Source: Dyadobacter sp. 676
GTDB taxonomy: Bacteria > Bacteroidota > Bacteroidia > Cytophagales > Spirosomataceae
Length of the DNA: 64,000 nt
Assembly: GCF_040448675.1 (NCBI RefSeq)
Contig: NZ_CP159289.1
Coordinates: forward strand, 992,001-1,056,000
Reading direction: 5' to 3'
The notes under the pieces are model-generated. The model had not been told where the DNA came from. It made no database searches and saw nothing but the letters and a program-made list of their open reading frames with translations. A program made the translations under genes and the position numbers. Shown one piece after another: positions 18,324-28,354 of this stretch (position 1 is its first letter; every line of letters starts with the position of its first letter).

Positions 18324-20694
18324 ATGAAGCAATTCCTTGCAATTGTGTCAATGCTCGTTGCCACTCATGTATATGCACAACGTATAACCATCAGCGGCTT
18401 TGTAAAGGAAGCAAAGAGCCAGGAGCAGTTACCCGGTGTCAATGTCTACATTCCGGGCACTTCATTCGGTACAGTCACCAATACTTACGGATTTTATTCG
18501 CTGACTTTCCCGCAGACCGATTCCGCCGCCGTTTTATTTTCGTCCGTCGGTTATCGGAGACAGGAACGTAGGATCGGTCTCAAAGGGAATGGAACGCTGA
18601 ACGTCTGGCTTGTACATGGCAACCAGCTTGATGAAGTGGTCGTTACGGCGCACCACGAAAATCCGGCAAGCAGCGTCCAAATGAGCCAGATCGACGTTCC
18701 TGTTCAGCAAATCAAGAAAATTCCATCGTTTTTCGGAGAAAAGGACATATTGAAGGTCTTCCAACTGATGCCAGGCGTCCAGAAAGGAACGGAAGGCCAG
18801 ACCGGCCTGTATGTTCGCGGAGGCGGGCCGGACCAAAACCTGATCATTCTGGACGATGCTGTCGTGTACAATGCCAACCACCTGTTCGGTTTCTTTTCTG
18901 TCTTCAACAGCGATGCCATCAAAAGCGTGGAGCTTACCAAGGGCGGCTTTCCGGCGAGGTTCGGAGGACGACTTTCATCAGTAGTTGAAATGAACATGAA
19001 AGAAGGGAGCAAAGATCGCCTGCATGGTGAAGGAGGCATCGGCTTACTGTCCTCACGACTGACGCTGGAAGGGCCTGTTCGCAAAGAGAAGTCGTCATTC
19101 CTGCTTTCCGCCAGGAGGACGTATGCCGACGTACTGGCCGCCCCCATTATTGCCCATGCACAAAAAGGCCAAAAAGACCGTACGAAGCCCGGTTATTACT
19201 TTTACGACCTGAATGCCAAAGTGAATTTCGACATCGGGCCGAAAGATAAGCTGTACCTGAGCGGCTACTTTGGCAGGGATAAATTCTACATGCATGAAAA
19301 AAGCACATTCTACCGATCGAACAACGGGTTGGATTGGGGTAATGCAACCGGCACTTTCAGGTGGAACCATCTTTTTTCCCAAAAACTGTTCACCAACTCG
19401 TCATTAATTTTCAGCAACTTCGACTTCGGCGTCCTCAACGCGTTTACCGACCTGAACAGCGAAGGCGCCGAAATCGGGTACAACAGCTATCGTTACAATT
19501 CCAGGATCAGGGATGTCAGCGTAAAAACAGACTTTGATTATTATCCTACTTCCCGACACACCATCAAGTTTGGATTACAAGGCACATTCCACAGATCCAG
19601 ACCGTCTGTGCTGGCGATTACCGGAACGGACATCAATGAGCCCGCAAGCCAGCCTGTTCAAACTTTCGACTCCTTCGAAACCGGAATCTATGCGGAAGAC
19701 ACCTGGCATTTATTCAATGCATTAAAAATCAATGGGGGGATCCGGTTAAGTACGTTCAACACGCAGGGCAAAACGTACATCCGCCCGGAACCGCGGGTCT
19801 CCACCGCTGTCCAACTGGCGCAGAATCTCTCTATGAAACTATCCTACGCTGCCATGAACCAGTATGTGCACTTACTGTCCAACACGGGCATCGGCCTGCC
19901 TACCGATCTTTGGGTGCCAGCGACAAGGAAAATTGTGCCGCAACGTTCGGAACAATTCGCAGGAGGTTTTGCCCGATACCTGGAAAGACCTGCATTAACC
20001 GTTACGCTGGAAGGTTACTATAAAAAAGATGGACCATATCCTTTCCTATAAAGAGGGAGCTTCGTTTCTGAACCTCGAAGGCGAAAATGCCAACGAAATA
20101 GACTGGCAGGACAATGTAACGGCCGGTCGGGGCTGGTCTTACGGAAGCGAACTGTTGGTGCAAAAGAAATCGGGGCGGCTGTCGGGTTGGGTTGCCTATA
20201 CCTTGTCTTGGACCCGATGGAATTTTTCGGAGCTCAATTTCGGGAAGACGTTCTATCCGAGGCACGACCGACGCCATGACATTTCTGTTGTTGGCATATA
20301 TGAAGTCAACAAGCGTATCACCCTGTCAGCTAACTGGGTATATGGAACGGGGAATGCACTTACGCTGCCGGTTGCAGGGTACAAGGCAGTCATGGAGAGA
20401 TTCATGGGCGCCGCGATCGGTAACGACGCTCATTTAGTTAATACGAAAATGACGGAATACTCCGGACGAAGCAATTTTCGCGCCGAGCCATTTCATCGAA
20501 TGGACCTGGCCATTCAGTTTCATAAACAGAAAAGGCGGTATGAAAGGACATGGGAAATTGCCGTCTACAACGCTTACAGCAGAAAAAACCCCTTTTTCTA
20601 CGACGTCGACACCGAGCAAGCGAACAAGAATGCATTGAAGAAATACTCGCTGTTTCCCATACTGCCGTCTTTCAGTTACAATTTTAAATTTTAA
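18324..20694 (+). CDS. TonB-dependent receptor with carboxypeptidase-like domain (one-base frameshift in this sequence)
   Basis: Outer-membrane receptor of the type that pairs with DUF4249 proteins; not a SusC. A signal peptide ends at VYAQ. A carboxypeptidase-like domain (about 20-105, ISGFVKEAKSQEQLPGVNVY) leads to the plug, with LYVRGGGPDQNLIILDDAVV and FPARFGGRLSSVVEM, and a barrel ending LFPILPSFSYNFKF. The frame breaks in the A6 run at 20022-20027. Removing one A joins EGYYKK to MDHILSYKEGASF. The repaired length is 789 residues. The start is the ATG at 18324, before KQFLAIVSMLVATHVYAQ; the frame runs upstream to 18270 without a signal. DUF4249 follows 11 bases downstream. The ligand is unknown. 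Confidence 0.9.
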
Positions 20695-20705
20695 ACCGCA
20701 CACTT

Positions 20706-21641
20706 ATGAAACCGATATCGTTTGTTCTCATTCTGGTTGCTCTGACCTCCTGCGAAACGTTGGTCAGCGACATTCCCGCGTCCAGATTACCGAAGGCGAC
20801 ATCCAAATTGGTTGTGCATTCCTTTATCTCGCCGCAAAACGACAGGATTAATGTTGCTGTTACGGAATCTGTACCATTATTCTCAGACACGGACACAAAA
20901 GAAGACGTAATAAAAACCGCGATGGTCAGGATTTCGGATGGATCAAATGAAATAATTCTTCCATTCGACCCCAACAGCCAGCTATACAGTATCGATCAGA
21001 GCAGGTTCCCGATCGTCGCTTCAAAAACTTACTCGCTTCATGTCTCGGACGGTAACAGGGACGTTAGGGCAACCTGCACTGTTCCACGAAATGCGCCCGT
21101 AATCAAATCGTACATAATCGATACGACAACTAACAGCCTGTTCACCCGCCGGGACACATCGCTTACGCTTAAAATGACCTGGCAGGATATCCCAAATGAT
21201 ACGAATTACTATCGGGTAAGGGCAGTGGCAGAAGTAGAATATGACGTACCGGATCCGGGCGTAAAGGGAAAAAGAATCCGAAACAGATTCGATTTCTCAT
21301 GGGACGAAACATCCGGGCGCAGCGAATGGCAATCCGACCGGAATCTGGATGGCTCGCTGTTTTCGTCACCGACCGGCAAAGTCTTTATGCCGACCTTCTC
21401 CCCGATACAAACCCAGGATACTGCGCCCAAGCCATTTTATTCCAAATGCCGGCTTGTTTCCGTCACCATGATGGTCTATAATTCCGATGTGAATTACTTC
21501 AAATACCATCGCTCGTTACAGCAGCGGATAGACACCGAGAATCCCTTTACCGAACCGTCCGTCATCTACAACAACATCGAGGGCGGCCTGGGCTGCTTTG
21601 GCGCATACAACATCGGAAAGCTCGTATACAAGCCTGACTAA
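20706..21641 (+). CDS. DUF4249 domain-containing lipoprotein
   Basis: A 311-residue surface lipoprotein with lipobox-like LTSCETLV and the DUF4249 pattern SKLVVHSFISPQNDRINVAV, SKTYSLHVSD and a C-terminal EPSVIYNNIEGGLGCFGAY. In Bacteroidota this family is regularly encoded next to a TonB receptor with a carboxypeptidase-like domain, as here (11 bases apart), and is thought to be its partner. The protein appears full length. The biochemical role of the family is not established. Confidence 0.88.
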   Translation: MKPISFVLILVALTSCETLVSDIPASRLPKATSKLVVHSFISPQNDRINVAVTESVPLFSDTDTKEDVIKTAMVRISDGSNEIILPFDPNSQLYSIDQSRFPIVASKTYSLHVSDGNRDVRATCTVPRNAPVIKSYIIDTTTNSLFTRRDTSLTLKMTWQDIPNDTNYYRVRAVAEVEYDVPDPGVKGKRIRNRFDFSWDETSGRSEWQSDRNLDGSLFSSPTGKVFMPTFSPIQTQDTAPKPFYSKCRLVSVTMMVYNSDVNYFKYHRSLQQRIDTENPFTEPSVIYNNIEGGLGCFGAYNIGKLVYKPD

Positions 21642-21655
21642 ACGAGATTTTTCCT

Positions 21656-21663
21656 TACCTTTG
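21656..21663 (+). promoter_or_regulatory. Putative alaS promoter -7 box TACCTTTG
   Basis: Matches TAnnTTTG, 43 bases before the alaS ATG. No convincing -33 box was seen. Confidence 0.45.
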
Positions 21664-21705
21664 CCGCCACTTTTACGATGATCCAGTAGTACCAAAACAG
21701 ATACA

Positions 21706-24360
21706 ATGACCTCGCATCAAATACGTCAGGCCTTTCTTGATTTTTTCCGCAGTAAAGAGCATTTAATAGTACCCTCGGCACCGTTGGTGGCCAAGAACGA
21801 CCCTACCCTGATGTTCAACAACTCGGGGATGGCGCAGTTCAAGGACTTTTTCCTCGGCAACGGCACGCCGCCGTCGCGCAGGATTGCGGATACCCAGAAA
21901 TGTCTGCGCGTATCGGGGAAGCACAACGACCTGGAAGATGTAGGTTTCGACACCTACCATCACACCATGTTCGAAATGCTCGGTAACTGGTCGTTTGGCG
22001 ATTATTTCAAAAAAGAAGCGATTGCCTGGGCGTGGGAATTGCTGACGGAGGTTTACAAACTGCCGAAAGACAGATTATATGTTTCTGTTTTTGAAGGGAA
22101 TGAAGCCGATGGCGTGCCTTTCGACCAGGAAGCCTGGGATCTTTGGAAAGGCATCGTAGGCGAAGACCGCATTATCCTTGGCAACAAAAAGGACAACTTC
22201 TGGGAAATGGGCGATACCGGCCCGTGCGGCCCTTGTTCCGAGATCCACATCGACCTCCGCCCGTCCGCCGAAGTGGCGGAAGTTTCGGGCAAATCGCTGG
22301 TGAACAGGGACCATCCGCAGGTGGTGGAGATCTGGAACCTGGTATTCATGCAGTTCGAGCGCAAGGCCGATGGCTCGCTGATTCCCCTGCCATCGACGCA
22401 CGTCGATACCGGAATGGGTTTCGAGCGTCTTTGCATGGCTATCCAGCAAAAAACTTCTAACTACGATACCGACGTATTCCAGAACACCATTCAGGTACTG
22501 GAAACGCTTTCGGGCAAAAAATACGGACAGGACGGGGAGCCGTTCGCCGATATCGCAATGCGCGTTATTTCCGACCACATCCGTGCAGTGTCCTTCGCCA
22601 TTACCGACGGCCAGCTACCGTCGAACGTGAAGGCCGGTTATGTGATCCGCCGCATTCTTCGCCGCGCGGTGCGCTACGGGTACTCCTACCTCGGCTTCCA
22701 GGAGCCATTCTTCCACAAGCTGGTGCCGGTATTGGCCGCACAGTTCAAAGACGTGTTCCCCGAACTGAAAGACCAGGAAGAATTTGTTACCCGTGTGATC
22801 CTGGAAGAAGAAAAAAGCTTCCTGCGCACGCTGGAATCGGGTTTGAAACGGCTCGACAGCATTACTTCGGGTTTAAAAGAAAAGGGTATCAACACGATTC
22901 CGGGCGACGAAGTTTTCGAATTGAGCGACACATTCGGTTTCCCCGTGGACCTTACGGCGTTGATCGCACGCGAGAAAAACTTCCAGATCGACGAAACAGG
23001 CTACCAGGACGCATTGGCAGAGCAGAAAAAACGCTCCCGCCAGGATGCCGCCAAGGAAGCCACCGACTGGATCGAGCTCCGCGAATACGACGGTGTGGAA
23101 TTCCTCGGTTATGATTTTGAAGAAACGCATAGCCACATCGTCAAATACCGCAAGGTTAAAACGAAGGCCGGCGAAGAATACCATATCGTGCTCGACAGAA
23201 CGCCTTTCTACGCTGAAATGGGTGGACAGGTTGGTGATACGGGTGTCTTGATCGTGGGGAGCAAGGAAGAGGGAGAAAAGAGGATTAATATTGTCGATAC
23301 AAAAAAGGAGAACGACCTTTTTGTACATATTTCACGAGATAAAAACCTGGATGAGGCGCTATCGGAAGCAGGAATTATTACTGCTAAAATCGATGTCGAC
23401 CGTCGTAACAAAATCAAGGCGAACCACTCGGCTACGCACCTGATGCTCTCGGCCATGCGCGAGGTGCTGGGTACGCACGTGAGCCAGAAAGGTTCGTTCC
23501 TGAATGACGAAGTGCTGCGCTTCGACTTTGCGCATTTCTCGAAAGTGACCGACGAGGAGCTGAAAAAGATCGAAGACCGGGTGAATGAGAAGATCCGCGA
23601 GAATATCGCGCTCGAAGAAAGAAGGAATGTGCCCATTCAGCAGGCGCTGGATGCCGGTGCTACGGCGACTTTCGGGGAGAAATACGGCGATTTCGTGCGC
23701 CTGATCATTTTTGATCCTAAGTTTTCTTTTGAGCTTTGCGGTGGTACGCACGTACCTTCTACGGGTGAGATCGGCGTATTCAGATTCATTTCCGAAGGTT
23801 CGGTGTCGGCAGGGGTAAGACGTGTGGAAGCCGTAACCGGTGAAAAAGCGTTGGAACTGATGCGCCAGCAGGAAGAAACCCTGAATAAAATCAAAGAATT
23901 ACTGAAAGGCCCTACCGACCTGATCAAAGCGGTTGAAAACCTGATCGAGGAGCGCTCGGCTTTGCAGAAAAGGATCACCGCGCTCGAAAACGAGAAAATC
24001 CAGGCATTGAAGGCCAGTTTGGTTGAAAATATGGAAAAGCACAGCGCATTTAACCTGATCGTAGAAAAGGTAACTGTACCAGGTGCCGATTCCCTCAAAC
24101 AGCTTTCCTACGAGCTTCGCGACCAGGTGGAAAACCTCATTGCCGTTTTCGGCGCCGAGATCGGCGGCAAACCGCAGCTTTCGGTGTTCATTGCCGAAAA
24201 CCTCGTACAGGAAACCGGCCTCAATGCGGGCAAAATCGTGAAAGACCTCGCCAGGGAAATCCGTGGCGGCGGCGGCGGGCAGCCATTTTTCGCAACGGCC
24301 GGCGGCTCCGATGCCAGCGGACTCGATACGGCGCTGGAAAAAGCGAGGGGCCTGTTTTGA
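21706..24360 (+). CDS. alaS: Alanyl-tRNA synthetase
   Basis: Charges tRNA(Ala) with alanine and edits mischarged seryl- or glycyl-tRNA. At 884 residues it is full length. The catalytic core starts IRQAFLDFFRSKEHLIVPSA, with NNSGMAQFKDFFLG and MFEMLGNWSFGDYF. The editing domain has the zinc-binding NHSATHLMLSAM (HxxxH) and later CGGTHVPSTGEIG (CxxxH). The C-Ala region is Gly-rich (IRGGGGGQPFFATAGG). It is an independent gene with its own promoter-like box and a strong terminator. Confidence 0.98.
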   Translation: MTSHQIRQAFLDFFRSKEHLIVPSAPLVAKNDPTLMFNNSGMAQFKDFFLGNGTPPSRRIADTQKCLRVSGKHNDLEDVGFDTYHHTMFEMLGNWSFGDYFKKEAIAWAWELLTEVYKLPKDRLYVSVFEGNEADGVPFDQEAWDLWKGIVGEDRIILGNKKDNFWEMGDTGPCGPCSEIHIDLRPSAEVAEVSGKSLVNRDHPQVVEIWNLVFMQFERKADGSLIPLPSTHVDTGMGFERLCMAIQQKTSNYDTDVFQNTIQVLETLSGKKYGQDGEPFADIAMRVISDHIRAVSFAITDGQLPSNVKAGYVIRRILRRAVRYGYSYLGFQEPFFHKLVPVLAAQFKDVFPELKDQEEFVTRVILEEEKSFLRTLESGLKRLDSITSGLKEKGINTIPGDEVFELSDTFGFPVDLTALIAREKNFQIDETGYQDALAEQKKRSRQDAAKEATDWIELREYDGVEFLGYDFEETHSHIVKYRKVKTKAGEEYHIVLDRTPFYAEMGGQVGDTGVLIVGSKEEGEKRINIVDTKKENDLFVHISRDKNLDEALSEAGIITAKIDVDRRNKIKANHSATHLMLSAMREVLGTHVSQKGSFLNDEVLRFDFAHFSKVTDEELKKIEDRVNEKIRENIALEERRNVPIQQALDAGATATFGEKYGDFVRLIIFDPKFSFELCGGTHVPSTGEIGVFRFISEGSVSAGVRRVEAVTGEKALELMRQQEETLNKIKELLKGPTDLIKAVENLIEERSALQKRITALENEKIQALKASLVENMEKHSAFNLIVEKVTVPGADSLKQLSYELRDQVENLIAVFGAEIGGKPQLSVFIAENLVQETGLNAGKIVKDLAREIRGGGGGQPFFATAGGSDASGLDTALEKARGLF

Positions 24361-24390
24361 TACGCATTGGTACTTGTCACCTCATAGCAA

Positions 24391-24422
24391 AAGAGCGGCC
24401 CCAAAAGAGCCGCTCTTGTTTT
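24391..24422. terminator. Rho-independent terminator after alaS
   Basis: Perfect 9-bp stem AAGAGCGGC/GCCGCTCTT (24391-24399 with 24409-24417), followed by GTTTTT. It lies between the convergent alaS and CHRD genes. Confidence 0.85.
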
Positions 24423-24450
24423 TGGCATTGCATTGTACCAAACCGGCGGG

Positions 24451-24936
24451 TTATTCCTCCGCTTTCAGCTGGCCTCTGATCTCGCCGTTCGGATATTTGG
24501 CCGTGTGAATGTTCACATAATACAGGCCTGCTTTTAGATCGGCTACCTGTGCTTCGGTAAGGGTGTCTTTAAATGCGAAAGGTGTTTTGAAATCGGTCCC
24601 AAAATCGATGACCACCGCGCCGGTCGAGTCGGCAGGGCCTTTATGAATGTGCCAGGCGGTTGGAGTGAAGACCGAATCAGCGGATGCGGAATCCGAGGCT
24701 GCGGAGTCGCTGTACGTGATATTCAGACTCAGAATCCTCGTCTCCTGGTCCAACGTACCGTCCACTGAACCGGTAGCTGTTGATGGATTAGCGGGTACTT
24801 CGTTCGCGCCGGAAAGCGTTGTGGACACTTTCAACTCGGGCAATACGGGAGTCGGGTCTGTCGGATCGTCGTCGTCATTACATGCTGCCACCATTCCGGC
24901 GATCACAAACACACCCATGAATGCTAATTTTCTCAT
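24451..24936 (-). CDS. CHRD-domain lipoprotein
   Basis: A 161-residue lipoprotein. The signal MRKLAFMGVFVIAGMVAAC ends in a lipobox, with an acidic NDDDD linker after Cys. The CHRD domain follows, with TLSGANEVPANPSTATGSV, the conserved WHIHKGP, and the C-terminal YYVNIHTAKYPNGEIRGQL. CHRD was named for chordin; in bacteria the function is unknown, though the His in HIHKG and NIHTA suggests metal binding. The frame opens further upstream at 25020, but the ATG at 24936 begins the signal peptide. It appears to be a single-gene unit. Confidence 0.92.
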   Translation of the reverse strand: MRKLAFMGVFVIAGMVAACNDDDDPTDPTPVLPELKVSTTLSGANEVPANPSTATGSVDGTLDQETRILSLNITYSDSAASDSASADSVFTPTAWHIHKGPADSTGAVVIDFGTDFKTPFAFKDTLTEAQVADLKAGLYYVNIHTAKYPNGEIRGQLKAEE

Positions 24937-25092
24937 AATGCTTTGTTTTAGTAAATAATCGATTTGACCGCCCCTTGGTAAAATTATGGTTCCTGATTCG
25001 CCAAATTTTACACAACACATTTATTTTCAATTATTTACAAAAACAACTAAAAAATTCGAAACTGGGGGAAAACCCCTACCCTTTGCTGAATA

Positions 25093-25962
25093 TTACAACA
25101 ACTTCAATGCATTGACCGGCTTTTGCCCCTGTCGCGAATGGAATTTCCAGCGGTTATGCGACCACAGCCAGAGCTCGGGCTGGCGTTCGATGGTACTTTC
25201 CAGCGCTTTGTAATAATGCTCCATAATCCCGGCCTCGCCAAGTTCTTTCGGTTGCCTGGTAATCAGCCGGAACCTGAAATGGTAGGTATTCCGCTCCTTT
25301 TTGGAAACGTCCAGGTACACCACCGCACAATCGCGCTGTACGGCGATGCGTGCCGCACCCGACTGGATGAATGTTTTGCGGTTCATAAAATTCAGGTAGT
25401 ACTTGCCCGACTCCGGTGGTCGCTGGTCGGCGATCGTTACGAAAATAGCCGGGGCATCGTCATTCCAGCCCAGCGTCCGCCGGTACCATTCCGACTTGGG
25501 GATCATGACTACGCCGAAACGGCTTCTCAGTTTCAGCGCCCACGCATTCAGCCATCTGTTGGAAATGGGACTGTATGCCGCCAGCACCTTGCAGTGGGTC
25601 TGGAGTGGAAGCGACAGCAGGTATTCCCAGCAGCCGTAATGCGAGGCCATGAGCACGATGTTCTTTTTCTCGCGTAACAGCCTGTCGATCAGCTGCGTAT
25701 TTTCGTAGTGCACCAACCGCCCCAAACCGCCATACGGCATTCTCCCGATTATGAACGGCTCCACGAGCAGGTCGGCCAGGTGCCGGAAATAGGCCCTTAC
25801 CATCTTTCTGATCTCTTTTTCCGGGCGTGTGGGAAAGCAGCGGGCCATATTCACGAGCACCATGTTGCGGCGGTAAGGCCATAGCCTGCAGAACACCCAA
25901 AAAATAAGGTCTGCCAGGGAACGCCAGCCCCATAGAGCCAGCCTGAACCGGAGCGTCCGCAT
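25093..25962 (-). CDS. LpxL/HtrB-type lysophospholipid or lipid A acyltransferase
   Basis: Membrane-bound acyltransferase, 289 residues. An N-terminal hydrophobic anchor (about 8-30) is followed by the catalytic HX4E motif in ASHYGCWEYLL. Later motifs include AIFVTIADQRPP and KTFIQSGAARIAV. Such enzymes add an acyl chain to lipid A or a related surface lipid. The start ATG overlaps the stop of the upstream LA_2272 gene (TGATG), so the two are probably translationally coupled. Confidence 0.9.
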   Translation of the reverse strand: MRTLRFRLALWGWRSLADLIFWVFCRLWPYRRNMVLVNMARCFPTRPEKEIRKMVRAYFRHLADLLVEPFIIGRMPYGGLGRLVHYENTQLIDRLLREKKNIVLMASHYGCWEYLLSLPLQTHCKVLAAYSPISNRWLNAWALKLRSRFGVVMIPKSEWYRRTLGWNDDAPAIFVTIADQRPPESGKYYLNFMNRKTFIQSGAARIAVQRDCAVVYLDVSKKERNTYHFRFRLITRQPKELGEAGIMEHYYKALESTIERQPELWLWSHNRWKFHSRQGQKPVNALKLL

Positions 25963-27065
25963 CAGAACAGGTATTGCACACCCGCATTGAACCCTACGAA
26001 CAAACCCTGGAAATCTTTGGAACTGTTATTTTTCCAGATGTATTTTTTGATAAAATCGTAGTCGTTTTCCCGGTCATAGGAAGTGTAATTGAGCGTAGGG
26101 CCGGCGAATGCCTCGAAACGGTTGCCGAACTTCAATGCGGGCAACACGCGGAGCGAGTTTTTGAAATAACTTCCTCCATCGAAATCCGTAAGCGTCTGGC
26201 CGACGGCTTCCAGGTTAATGCGCAGGTTACCTGCCAGGGGAATATGCGCACCCAAACCGCCCTCGGCTGCGTACATGGCCTTGGCGTTATCCTTGAAGTT
26301 ATAGCCTATCCCCGCGATCCCGTACAGCACACGCCCGCCCGAACGGAACGACACGATGCCGGTCATGATCTCGTCCATCGTAAACGCCACCGATTTTTCG
26401 CCGTTTTTGATAAAATTGAAGAGCGCGATGGGGTAATCGCTGCTATCGGCGATGTTGATAAAACCCGCCAGTTGTATGCCTTTCACTTTTTTAGCCACAT
26501 TGGCGAAGCCCGCTACTTGTGTATTGACTTCATTGCCTTTGTTAAGAAATCCGGCCAACTGCAAACCTTTCGCATTCTTTTTGGCAATATTTGCGAAACC
26601 GGCTATCTGGGCGGCATCCGAAGCTCCTGCGACATTGGCAAAGCCGGCTATCTGCGCCCCTTGCGCCTGCCCACCCGTAACGTTCGTGAATCCGGCCAAC
26701 TGGGCGCCCTTCGCCGCACCGCCGATCACATTCGCCACGCCAGCCATCTGTACCCCGCTCGCCGAACCTCCGATGACGTTGGCCGCACCTGCCATTTGTA
26801 CACCGCCGACATTTTGTTTCACCACATTGGCTACACCGGCTATCGAAGCGCCTGTTTCGGCCTTCGAAAGACCAGCGATGACGTGTAGTGAAAACCGGTT
26901 GGTAATAGATGCGGCCTGCTTGCCATTGGAACTTATAGGATAAATGAAACCGATGTGTACCGCAGTTGAGCTATCGCGTTGCGCCACGGAACGAAACGGG
27001 GTGGAGAGAAACGATATGACTATAACAACAAACAGTGCGGATGGACTATGAAGGAAATTTTTCAT
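25962..27065 (-). CDS. LA_2272-type surface-repeat protein
   Basis: A 367-residue exported protein. A signal peptide is at residues 1-28 (LFVVIVISFLSTPFRSVAQ). Residues about 70-210 hold some nine tandem repeats of 14-16 residues with the pattern G-x-Q-[ILMV]-A-G-x-x-N (GVQMAGAANVIGG, GAQLAGFTNVTGG, GLQLAGFLN). The last 130 residues look like outer-membrane strands and end VGFNAGVQYLF. The repeats suggest a beta-solenoid. The function of this family is unknown. A second relative lies at 29193-31072, flanking two surface-protein genes in the opposite direction. The stop overlaps the acyltransferase start. Confidence 0.82.
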   Translation of the reverse strand: MKNFLHSPSALFVVIVISFLSTPFRSVAQRDSSTAVHIGFIYPISSNGKQAASITNRFSLHVIAGLSKAETGASIAGVANVVKQNVGGVQMAGAANVIGGSASGVQMAGVANVIGGAAKGAQLAGFTNVTGGQAQGAQIAGFANVAGASDAAQIAGFANIAKKNAKGLQLAGFLNKGNEVNTQVAGFANVAKKVKGIQLAGFINIADSSDYPIALFNFIKNGEKSVAFTMDEIMTGIVSFRSGGRVLYGIAGIGYNFKDNAKAMYAAEGGLGAHIPLAGNLRINLEAVGQTLTDFDGGSYFKNSLRVLPALKFGNRFEAFAGPTLNYTSYDRENDYDFIKKYIWKNNSSKDFQGLFVGFNAGVQYLF

Positions 27066-27368
27066 GGATAATGCATTTAAAACGAATTATTAAAATGCAA
27101 ACGCGCCCCGGCTTCCTTGCAGGCCTTCAATTCTACCGGTATCAGACCGTCTGCATTTTACCGACAACCGGAATGCACCTTACCCTAATTTTTTATGAAA
27201 AAAATAAAATCCGAATAGCCTTATATCGATAAATCAAGATATATCTACAATCGGCAGTATTATCTACATTTTCATATAGAAATAATTTCATTTAAACACA
27301 CACTGAACATCAAATACTTATATACATTTATATGAATTGTCACATTTCCTACACGCAACCAAATCAAT
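27066..27368. other. AT-rich divergent intergenic region
   Basis: A 303-base gap between the divergent repeat-protein gene and the T9SS protein gene. It is AT-rich toward the plus-strand gene and should hold two promoters. No exact TAnnTTTG box, palindrome or RNA structure was found by eye. Confidence 0.4.
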
Positions 27369-28340
27369 ATGATGAAACGCTATCTGCTTTTTTGTCAATT
27401 GGCATTGCTTCCTGTCCTGACCGTGCAAGCGCAGTTCACAGCAGGAACCAGCGGCTTCTTTATCCGGCAGGACACCCAGGTGTTTATCGACAGCCTTACT
27501 CTGAAACCAAGCGTAGATTTTTTGCTTACTTCGCAAACACTGACGATCTCGCCAACGCCCATTCCAGGTAACCCGCCCAGTATTGCGAGGGTTTACAACC
27601 TTACTTCCCCCGTTAACTTCACCGGCGTTGCTGGCTTTTTTTACCGCGCTTCGGAGCTCAATGGCAATACGGAAAACACGTTACAGCTCAACTACGGTAA
27701 CCCCAACTTCCTGTCGACCACCGGAAGCTCCGTCGATGTTGGCCAGCACTACGTTTCCAACACTTTGTCATCGACCGATTTCACATCGCTTACTGCAGCG
27801 CAGGAAAATGCATTACCGGTAACGCTGATCGAATTTCAGGTAAAACGTGAGGAGCATGCGACCATCCTCTACTGGCAAACTTCCGCGGAGACGAACAGCG
27901 ATCATTTCGAGGTCCAGCATAGTGAAGATTTACGGAAATGGACCGCATTAGGCATCGTTAACGCGGCCCAAGAAAGCTCGGTGGAAAAGGGTTATTCGTT
28001 CCCGGATGTTGCCCAGCGAGCGGGAACACAATATTACCGGCTAAAAATGGTGGATAGCGACGGCAGCTATGCTTACAGCAGCATCCAGTCCGTCCGACTG
28101 GGTTCTTCCGGGATGATCAGTGCTTATCCCAACCCTGTGGTCGACAAACTGCTTATCGGCTCCAAAGAAGCACTCGCGAGCGTGAAAGTGACCGATCTTA
28201 CCGGCCGCACATTTCTGGAACTATCGAAGCCCAGACCCGGACAGGAGTTCAGTTTGAAAAATTACCCGGCAGGCGCTTATCTGGTGAAGGTCGAGACCAT
28301 CGCCGGCAAGACCGAGGTTATTAAAATCATCAAAGAGTAA
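27369..28340 (+). CDS. Exported protein with type IX secretion C-terminal sorting domain
   Basis: A 323-residue exported protein. The signal peptide ends at VQAQ. The first part (about 22-150) has no recognised domain. Residues about 150-240 resemble a fibronectin-like fold that often precedes the sorting domain (LIEFQVKREEHATILYWQTS and SDHFEVQHSEDLRKW). The last 75 residues are a typical T9SS type A domain (ISAYPNPVVDKLLIGSKE, with YPAGAYLVKVET). It should be carried to the cell surface or released. The BclB-like gene follows 14 bases downstream and is probably co-transcribed. A second ATG at 27372 could be the start. Confidence 0.85.
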   Translation: MMKRYLLFCQLALLPVLTVQAQFTAGTSGFFIRQDTQVFIDSLTLKPSVDFLLTSQTLTISPTPIPGNPPSIARVYNLTSPVNFTGVAGFFYRASELNGNTENTLQLNYGNPNFLSTTGSSVDVGQHYVSNTLSSTDFTSLTAAQENALPVTLIEFQVKREEHATILYWQTSAETNSDHFEVQHSEDLRKWTALGIVNAAQESSVEKGYSFPDVAQRAGTQYYRLKMVDSDGSYAYSSIQSVRLGSSGMISAYPNPVVDKLLIGSKEALASVKVTDLTGRTFLELSKPRPGQEFSLKNYPAGAYLVKVETIAGKTEVIKIIKE

Positions 28341-28354
28341 ACGATCGCATTTTT

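Noticed and set aside
25974..26888. Plus-strand frames with repetitive proteins
   Set aside because: They are antisense shadows of the LA_2272 repeat gene and get their repeats from it.
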